Below, piece after piece: positions 59,169-64,000 of a stretch of DNA of 64,000 nucleotides. Positions within the stretch are counted from its first letter, which is position 1. The number at the start of each line of letters is the position of its first letter. The notes under the pieces were generated by a model. The model was given only the letters and a program-made list of their open reading frames with translations, was not told where the DNA came from and ran no database searches. The DNA lies in contig NZ_BOMI01000059.1 of NCBI RefSeq assembly GCF_016862115.1, positions 47,216 to 111,215 of the forward strand. Direction: 5' to 3'. The position numbers and the translations under genes were made by a program. This stretch comes from Paractinoplanes deccanensis (GTDB lineage Bacteria; Actinomycetota; Actinomycetes; Mycobacteriales; Micromonosporaceae).

Positions 59169-59621
59169 TCAAGCCTTCAGCCGGGTACGAAGAGCGCCGG
59201 CGATCTCGGCGGCCGCGCCGATCTGCTCGGGCGTGAGCGCGTCGACGAAAAGCTCGCGGATGGCCCTCAGGTGCGGGACGGTGGCCGCCTCGAAGGCTTC
59301 GCGTCCCCGGGGGGTGAGCCTCACCTGGGAGCCGCGGTTGTCCGTCGCGCAGTCCTCGCGGCTGATCAGGCCGCGCCGTTCCATCCGGCCGAGGTGGTGG
59401 GACAGCCGGCTGCGCTCCCAGCCGATGTGCGCGGCCAGGTCCGACGAGCGCATCTCGGGCTGCTCGCTCAGCGCCAGCATCACCGAGTAGTCGCCGGGGG
59501 AGAGGCCGGTCTCGTCGTGCAAGCGGCCGCCGATGCGGGAGCGCAGCAGCTCGGTGGTCTCGATGAAGGCGCGCCACGCGGCGAGTTGGTCGCGTGTCGG
59601 AAGTCGCCGGGTCCCGGGCAT
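59169..59621 (-). CDS. MarR-family regulator
   Basis: A 150-residue MarR winged-helix regulator. Conserved parts are FIETTELLRSRIGGRLHDET, LSPGDYSVMLALSEQPEMRS, ERSRLSHHLGRMERRGLISR and DNRGSQVRLTPRGREAFE. It is the first gene of a minus-strand operon with an ABC exporter and MerR regulator. A double operator lies in the 68-bp gap to the divergent oxidoreductase genes, so it likely represses both directions and responds to a small molecule. Confidence 0.9.
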   Translation of the reverse strand: MPGTRRLPTRDQLAAWRAFIETTELLRSRIGGRLHDETGLSPGDYSVMLALSEQPEMRSSDLAAHIGWERSRLSHHLGRMERRGLISREDCATDNRGSQVRLTPRGREAFEAATVPHLRAIRELFVDALTPEQIGAAAEIAGALRTRLKA

Positions 59622-59640
59622 AAATCTCGGCCTCCCATAG

Positions 59641-59673
59641 TTGACGTGTCCATCATAGCGATTGACACGTCAA
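59641..59673. promoter_or_regulatory. Double MarR operator in the divergent promoter
   Basis: TTGACGTGTC (59641-59650) and GACACGTCAA (59664-59673) form a perfect 10-bp inverted repeat with a 13-bp spacer. Each half is also a near dyad (TTGACGTGTC/TTGACACGTCAA), and their centres are about 21 bp (two helix turns) apart. It sits between divergent marR and the oxidoreductase gene, 16 bp before the latter's ATG; TTGACG also resembles a -35. Confidence 0.75.
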
Positions 59674-59689
59674 TTACCTGGAGGCGGCC

Positions 59690-60700
59690 ATGATCCTCGG
59701 CCTGGACAATTTCGGCGACGTGCCGGCCGGCACGACGCACGCCGCGGCGATCCGGCAGGTCGTCGACGAGGCCGTGATGGCCGACGAGCTGGGCGTGGAC
59801 GCCATCGCGCTCGGCGAGCACCACCGGCCCGAATACTCCATCTCCACCCCGGAGACCGTGCTCGCCGGCATCGCCGGCAAGACGTCGCGCATCACGCTGG
59901 GCTCCGGCGTGACGGTGCTGAGCTCGGACGACCCGGTGCGCGTCTTCCAGCGCTTCGCCACCGTCGACGCGCTCTCCGGCGGCCGCGCCGAGGTGATCCT
60001 GGGCCGCGGCTCGTTCACCGAGTCGTTCCCGCTCTTCGGCTACGACCTGAGCGACTACGACCTGCTCTTCGAGGAGAAGCTCGACCTGTTCGTGCGGCTG
60101 CTCGACGAGAAGCCCGTCACCTGGAGCGGGAAGACCCGGGCGCCGCTGGTCGACGCCGACGTCTTCCCCAAGACGGAGTCCGGCCGGCTCAGCGTGTGGG
60201 TCGGCGTCGGCGGCTCCCCGCAGTCGGTCGTGCGCACCGCCCGGCACGGGCTGCCGCTCATGCTGGCCATCATCGGCGGGCAGCCGGAGCGCTTCGCCCC
60301 GTACGTCGACCTCTACCGCCGCGCCGCCGAGCAGCTCGGCACCGTCGCGCACCCGGTCGGCATGCACTCGCCCGGCTTCGTCGCCGACACCGACGAGGAG
60401 GCGAAGGAGAAGTTCTACCCGTACTACAAGGAGCAGCGCGACCGGATCGGCGCGCTCCGCGGCTGGCCGCCCCTGCGCCGCGCCGAGTTCGACGCGGAAG
60501 TGAACCACGGTTCGCTCTACGTCGGCTCGCCGGATACCGTTGCCCGCAAGATCGCCCGCGCGGCGAAGGCCCTCGACGTGGGACGCTTCGACCTGATCTA
60601 CACGGTCGGGGCTCAGCCGGTGAGCGACCGTTCGCGCGCCGTCGAGCTGTTCGGCTCGAAGGTGGCGCCCATGGTCCGCGACATGATGACGGAGAACTGA
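59690..60700 (+). CDS. Luciferase-like (LLM) flavin/F420-dependent monooxygenase
   Basis: A 336-residue bacterial luciferase-fold oxidoreductase. It begins [20 protein letters not shown]; the typical [12 protein letters not shown] motif, [20 protein letters not shown] and [19 protein letters not shown] follow. Such enzymes use FMNH2 or reduced F420. The next gene encodes an F420/NADP oxidoreductase-like protein starting at its stop (TGATG), suggesting a cofactor-recycling pair. GGAGG precedes the ATG. Regulation by the divergent MarR is expected. Confidence 0.9.
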   Translation: MILGLDNFGDVPAGTTHAAAIRQVVDEAVMADELGVDAIALGEHHRPEYSISTPETVLAGIAGKTSRITLGSGVTVLSSDDPVRVFQRFATVDALSGGRAEVILGRGSFTESFPLFGYDLSDYDLLFEEKLDLFVRLLDEKPVTWSGKTRAPLVDADVFPKTESGRLSVWVGVGGSPQSVVRTARHGLPLMLAIIGGQPERFAPYVDLYRRAAEQLGTVAHPVGMHSPGFVADTDEEAKEKFYPYYKEQRDRIGALRGWPPLRRAEFDAEVNHGSLYVGSPDTVARKIARAAKALDVGRFDLIYTVGAQPVSDRSRAVELFGSKVAPMVRDMMTEN

Positions 60701-61380
60701 TGACCACCGTTGGCATCCTCGGCGCCGGCAAGCTCGGCACGGTCCTGGCCCGGCTCGCCGTGGCGCACGGCTACGACGTCCTCGTGGCCGGCTCCGGCGA
60801 CCCCGCCAAGATCTCGCTGATCGTGCGCATCATCACGCCGGGCGCGGTCGCGGTCAGCGCGGCCGAGGCGGCGGAGCGGGCGGACATCGTGGTGCTCGCC
60901 CTGCCCCTGGGCAAGTACCCGACCCTGCCGGTCGCCGCGCTGCGCGGCAAGACGGTCATCGACGCCATGAACTACTGGTGGGAGGTGGACGGCATCCGCG
61001 ACGACCTGACCGACCCGCGCACCTCCTCCAGCGAGATCGTGCAGGCGTTCCTGCCCGGGTCGCGCGTGGTGAAGGCCTTCAACCACATGGGCTACCACGA
61101 CGTCGAGGGCGAGTCGCGCCCGGCGGGCACCCCCGGCCGCAAGGCCATCGCCCTGGCCGGCGACGACCCGGGCGCCGTGGCGGAGGTCGCGGCCCTCATC
61201 GACACCCTCGGCTTCGACCCGGTCGTGGCGGGCCCGCTGGCCGAGGGGGTGCGCATGGAGCCCGGCACGGAGCTCTTCGGCGCCAACACCGACGCCGCGT
61301 CGGTGCGCGCCATGCTCGACCGCTTCCCGGAGTCCGAGCGCGGCCGCGCCGTCACCTCGGCACGAGCCGCCACGTCGTAA
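60700..61380 (+). CDS. F420H2:NADP-oxidoreductase-like Rossmann protein
   Basis: A 226-residue protein of the NADPH-dependent F420 reductase (NADP oxidoreductase coenzyme F420-dependent) family. The Rossmann motif [16 protein letters not shown] is at the N-terminus, then [50 protein letters not shown] and SDVALPG-like final segments. It would shuttle hydride between NADP(H) and F420 or another acceptor for the upstream LLM enzyme, to which it is coupled. Its 3' end overlaps the convergent MBL gene by 29 nt. Confidence 0.88.
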   Translation: MTTVGILGAGKLGTVLARLAVAHGYDVLVAGSGDPAKISLIVRIITPGAVAVSAAEAAERADIVVLALPLGKYPTLPVAALRGKTVIDAMNYWWEVDGIRDDLTDPRTSSSEIVQAFLPGSRVVKAFNHMGYHDVEGESRPAGTPGRKAIALAGDDPGAVAEVAALIDTLGFDPVVAGPLAEGVRMEPGTELFGANTDAASVRAMLDRFPESERGRAVTSARAATS

Positions 61381-62395
61381 CCGGCCCGGCGGGCCGGCGG
61401 CCGACGGTGCCGGCGGACTCCAAGTGGTGCAGGTGGGCGAGCGTCTCCGCCAAGGCCATGCGGCGCATCATGCCGCGCAGGCTCGCCCACCCCCGCGACC
61501 ACGTCAGCCCCGCCGCGATCGCCCAGGCGCTCGGCGCCCCGAGCCCGCCGACGACGTCCACAATCTCCCGATTACGGTCGGCGTGGTGGCGGATCAGCGC
61601 CGCCGCCCGCTCGTCGATGCCCCGGAACCGGTATTCGTGCGCCGGCAGCGCCTCCTCCGCCGCGTACTTCCCGGTCAGCTCCAGCGACTGCAGGTACGAC
61701 GTGAGCGGATCACCGTCGTTGCCCGGATGAACGCTGACGGTCGGGCTGATCCGCGGCAACAGATGGTCGCCGGTGAGCAGCGCCCCCGCCGTCGCGTCGT
61801 GCAGGCAGAGGTGCCCCGGCGTGTGCCCCGGCGTCCACACCGCCCGCACCTCGTGGCGGCGCAGCGGCAGCAGATCCCCGTCCTCGATCTCCCGATCCGG
61901 CTCGGCCATCGCGAGGAGCCCGCGCATCCGTTCCGGCGCCACGGCCACGACCGCGATGTCGTCCTCCGGCACCCCGTTCCCTCGCAGCCAGGCCCGATCC
62001 TGCTCCGGCCGCCGATCACTCCACAAGCGACGCGGCAGCGCCCGCGACTCCGCCGGGTGCATCCCGATCCACGCCCCGCTGCGGTCCCGCACCCACCCGC
62101 TGAGACCGTGATGATCCGGGTGTACGTGCGTGAGCACCACCCCGCCGACGTCGTCGAGGGTCGCGCCCGCCCGCGCCAGCCCGTCGCTCAGCGCCGTCCG
62201 CCCCTCGGCCGAGTCCCACCCCGGATCGACCAGCAGAACTCCGCCGCCGTCAAGAAACGCGTAACTGAGCGTGTACCGCAGCGGATTGTGCGGAATCGGC
62301 ACCGGTATCGACCACACGTCCGGCCGCACCTGCTCAACCGCCGGAAGAACGCGCTCCCGCCACGCCCGCTGCTGCTCGGTACCCGTGACGATCAT
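61352..62395 (-). CDS. Metallo-beta-lactamase-fold hydrolase
   Basis: A 347-residue MBL-fold enzyme. The metal site is THVHPDHHG (His90, His92, Asp94, His95), with later [12 protein letters not shown] and [16 protein letters not shown] giving further ligands, and [13 protein letters not shown]. The C-terminal helical extension ([14 protein letters not shown]) resembles the group annotated as hydroxyacylglutathione-hydrolase or lactonase-like. Substrate unknown. Overlaps the F420-type gene by 29 nt at the 3' end. Confidence 0.88.
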   Translation of the reverse strand: MIVTGTEQQRAWRERVLPAVEQVRPDVWSIPVPIPHNPLRYTLSYAFLDGGGVLLVDPGWDSAEGRTALSDGLARAGATLDDVGGVVLTHVHPDHHGLSGWVRDRSGAWIGMHPAESRALPRRLWSDRRPEQDRAWLRGNGVPEDDIAVVAVAPERMRGLLAMAEPDREIEDGDLLPLRRHEVRAVWTPGHTPGHLCLHDATAGALLTGDHLLPRISPTVSVHPGNDGDPLTSYLQSLELTGKYAAEEALPAHEYRFRGIDERAAALIRHHADRNREIVDVVGGLGAPSAWAIAAGLTWSRGWASLRGMMRRMALAETLAHLHHLESAGTVGRRPAGPVTTWRLVPR

Positions 62396-62492
62396 GCGCC
62401 CTCATCCGTCCCTTCGACGTGTGCGACGTCGGCCATGCGCCTGTCGGCCCGCTCGTGCGCCTGTCCGCCCGCCCCTGTCCCTGGAAGCTCGG

Positions 62493-63101
62493 TCACGCGC
62501 CGGCGCCCGCCGTGACGGAGTGCATCAGGAAGTCGACCAGCCGCCGGGCGTGCGGCGCCGTGTCCTTCGCCAGGGCGGCCCGCTTCTCCGGCGGTGTCGT
62601 CAGGGCGTGCATCATCGCGCCGCCCATCAACGTGTTGAGCAACAGCGTGACCGACGCCGTCTCGGGCAGCTCGCCTCGCCCGATGCCCCTGCGGACGATC
62701 GCTCGAGCCGCCAGGATCTGCGCCGTGCGGGTCGCCTGATAGTGCTCCGCGATGCCCGGGATGGCCCCCGCCTCGAGCGACAACCTGAGCGCCGCGCGGC
62801 TGGACGGCCCCGAGTAGATGTCGAGCATCTGCGTCGCCAGCTCCACCAGATCGCCGTGCAGCGTGCCGGTGTCCACATCGCTGATCTTCGGAAGCCCCTC
62901 CGTCAACGCGTCCGCGAGCAGTGCCTCTTTGTTGCTCCACCGCAGATAGAGCGACGCCTTGCCGACCCCTGCCCGCCGCGCGACGCCCTCCATGGCGAAC
63001 CCGGCCCACCCGGCCTCGCCGAACACATCGAGCGCCGCCCGAGCGATCCGGCGATCGACATCCGGATCACGAGGCCGCCCCGGCGATGGTGTCGCGGCCA
63101 T
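62493..63101 (-). CDS. TetR-family regulator
   Basis: A 202-residue TetR-type repressor. The helix-turn-helix is RIARAALDVFGEAGWAGFAM followed by EGVARRAGVGKASLYLRWSN. The C-terminal ligand domain is poorly conserved but has the expected helices (LVELATQMLDIYSGPSSRAA). It is divergent from the universal stress protein gene, and two dyads fill the 71-bp gap, so it probably represses itself and that gene. Confidence 0.9.
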   Translation of the reverse strand: MAATPSPGRPRDPDVDRRIARAALDVFGEAGWAGFAMEGVARRAGVGKASLYLRWSNKEALLADALTEGLPKISDVDTGTLHGDLVELATQMLDIYSGPSSRAALRLSLEAGAIPGIAEHYQATRTAQILAARAIVRRGIGRGELPETASVTLLLNTLMGGAMMHALTTPPEKRAALAKDTAPHARRLVDFLMHSVTAGAGA

Positions 63102-63121
63102 CGGCCACCTCCCATTGCTGA

Positions 63122-63170
63122 ACGGTAACCGTCACGATACCGTGGACAGTAAGTGAACGGAAGGCGTTCA
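63122..63170. promoter_or_regulatory. Two dyads between TetR and stress-protein genes
   Basis: First: ACGGTAACCGTCACGATACCGT (63122-63143, arms ACGGTA/TACCGT; the left part ACGGTAACCGT is itself a palindrome). Second: TGAACG-5-CGTTCA (63154-63170), which overlaps the GGAAGG ribosome binding site of the stress-protein gene. Both suit TetR-type repressor sites. Confidence 0.6.
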
Positions 63171-63172
63171 GT

Positions 63173-63658
63173 ATGAGCAACGAGCAGCTCGACCCCCGCC
63201 CTTCACCGGCCCACGAGTTCCGCGCCGACGGCCCCGGCGCCATCCTGGTCGGCGTCGACGGCTCCACGTCCTCGATGCGCGCCGCCGCCTACGCGGCCGG
63301 CCTGGCCCGCCGCCAGCGTTGCCGCCTCATCGCCGTCTACGTCCGCAAGGGCTCTCCTGCGATGGTCCCGCTCTCCGACGACAGCGGCGCCGCAGCGTTG
63401 ACCGCCATCGAGGCCCAGGACGAGGTCGAGCGCGAGATCCGCGAAGCCTTCGAGGCCCACGTCCCCGAGCTGGGCATCGACGCCAGGCTGGTGGTGCGCA
63501 CAGGCGAGCCCTACACCGAGCTGACAGCCGCCGCCCGCGAGTCCCAGGCCGACGCCGTCATCGTCGGCCGCTCCGCCAAGGTCCTCCACCGCATAGCCGG
63601 CTCCCTGGCCGTCAAGCTGGTCCGCTTCGGCCACTGGCCCGTAACGGTCGTCCCCTGA
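63173..63658 (+). CDS. Universal stress protein, UspA family
   Basis: A 161-residue Usp-domain protein. ILVGVDGSTSSMRAAAYAAG begins the fold after a ~20-residue N-terminal extension, and AVIVGRSAKVLHRIAGSLAV with HWPVTVVP gives the ATP-binding end motif (G-x2-G-x9-G(S/T) type). Usp proteins support survival under stress. It is regulated, by inference, by the divergent TetR protein through the dyads upstream. Confidence 0.9.
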   Translation: MSNEQLDPRPSPAHEFRADGPGAILVGVDGSTSSMRAAAYAAGLARRQRCRLIAVYVRKGSPAMVPLSDDSGAAALTAIEAQDEVEREIREAFEAHVPELGIDARLVVRTGEPYTELTAAARESQADAVIVGRSAKVLHRIAGSLAVKLVRFGHWPVTVVP

Positions 63659-64000
63659 CGCCGTCACCCGCGCGAAGAGCATGAATGCCCGCCGAGATCA
63701 TGGCCCGCCCGACTTCTCGCCTCGCCAACCGCCGTCACTCCCGCCACGGAACGGACCATTCCCTTCCGCGCCCAGCGATCGGCCTCGGCACGTTCGCGAT
63801 CGCCGCGTGGCGGAACGGAATGCTCTGTTCCGCACCCGGAGACTGCAACAATCCCTGTAGCGCTCTTCCGCGGCGGCGGATCGGAATCTTCCGTTCCGCC
63901 GCGCTCTGGTTTGTGGTGTTGACGGAGCGGAATCTTCCGTTCCGGCGCGCCCTGACTTGTGGTGCCGGGCGGAGCGGAATGTTCCGTTCAGGTGGCTCCC
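63659..64000. repeat. Palindromic GGAAT...TTCC repeat array
   Basis: No gene. Four clear copies of a ~24-bp imperfect palindrome (core CGGAAT-x-TTCCG) start near 63810, 63876, 63923 and 63969, with a degenerate copy near 63747. The last two lie in a ~46-bp direct repeat with GGAGCGGAAT at the start, so the spacing becomes regular. The array runs out of the window. It could be a REP-like element or a multi-site binding region. Confidence 0.6.

Noticed and set aside
63810..63992. CRISPR array or IS end
   Set aside because: Copies are too few and too degenerate, spacers are parts of a longer direct repeat, and no cas or transposase gene is visible.

Overview
The window is very GC-rich, densely coded DNA with many GTG starts and ATGA/GTGA stop-start overlaps. 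It encodes NarL-type two-component proteins, a large ATP-binding LuxR regulator, a DUF574-type methyltransferase, an F420-type oxidoreductase pair, an MprF-like lipid aminoacyltransferase and NB-ARC/TPR proteins. This is typical of a soil actinobacterium; a Micromonosporaceae/Actinoplanes-like or Streptomyces-like host is my inference. I saw no rRNA, tRNA, transposase or CRISPR array.

Layout. 1-1.1 kb: end of an MFS exporter, then two tandem-repeat arrays with a strong hairpin between them. 1.1-5.6 kb (minus strand): a five-gene, tightly coupled run of VanX-like dipeptidase, alanine racemase, D-Ala-D-X ligase, histidine kinase and response regulator, reminiscent in content of D-Ala-D-Ser glycopeptide-resistance loci. 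5.8-13.2 kb: housekeeping and accessory enzymes (GNAT, ketopantoate-reductase-like, cupin, XRE regulator, hydrolase, HAD, P-loop kinase, lipoprotein, SDR). 13.3-17.3 kb: a four-gene coupled operon for lipid aminoacylation (MprF-like synthase, membrane protein, esterase, SGNH lipoprotein). 17.3-30.2 kb: SDR, SRPBCC protein, M14 peptidase, hydrolase, amidohydrolase, LAL regulator, glyoxalase-fold protein, acyltransferase, Nramp-like transporter and MpaB-like oxygenase.

30.3-41.4 kb is the most unusual part. Two paralogous NB-ARC/TPR (STAND) proteins with different N-terminal modules lie here. The second heads an apparent operon with a 63-residue precursor peptide, a radical SAM/SPASM enzyme and a stand-alone HExxH protein. 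A second precursor of 68 residues faces the operon from the opposite strand. The precursors share a leader pattern and an AFxN(F/Y)A core motif. I read this as a split, FxsB-related RiPP (cyclophane-type) system in which the STAND proteins may act as regulators or effectors; a secreted CshA-like protein lies beside it.

41.8-54.6 kb: sodium:solute symporter with DUF3311 subunit and TetR regulator, a lone receiver domain followed by a truncated regulator stub, a GH114-like lipoprotein, DUF574 methyltransferase, RraA homologue, pentapeptide-repeat protein, an alpha-oxoamine synthase, and a beta-helix protein with a LacI regulator whose operator can be read in front of both genes. Next come an M64 peptidase and a coupled partner.

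54.9-64 kb: membrane protein plus CFA-synthase-like methyltransferase; a marR-ABC-ABC-merR operon divergent from a luciferase-like/F420 oxidoreductase pair, with a double operator between them; a metallo-beta-lactamase-fold hydrolase; and a TetR regulator divergent from a universal stress protein. The window ends in an array of palindromic GGAAT...TTCC repeats. Limits: everything was read by eye; domain calls rest on recognised motifs and remembered families, with no database search.
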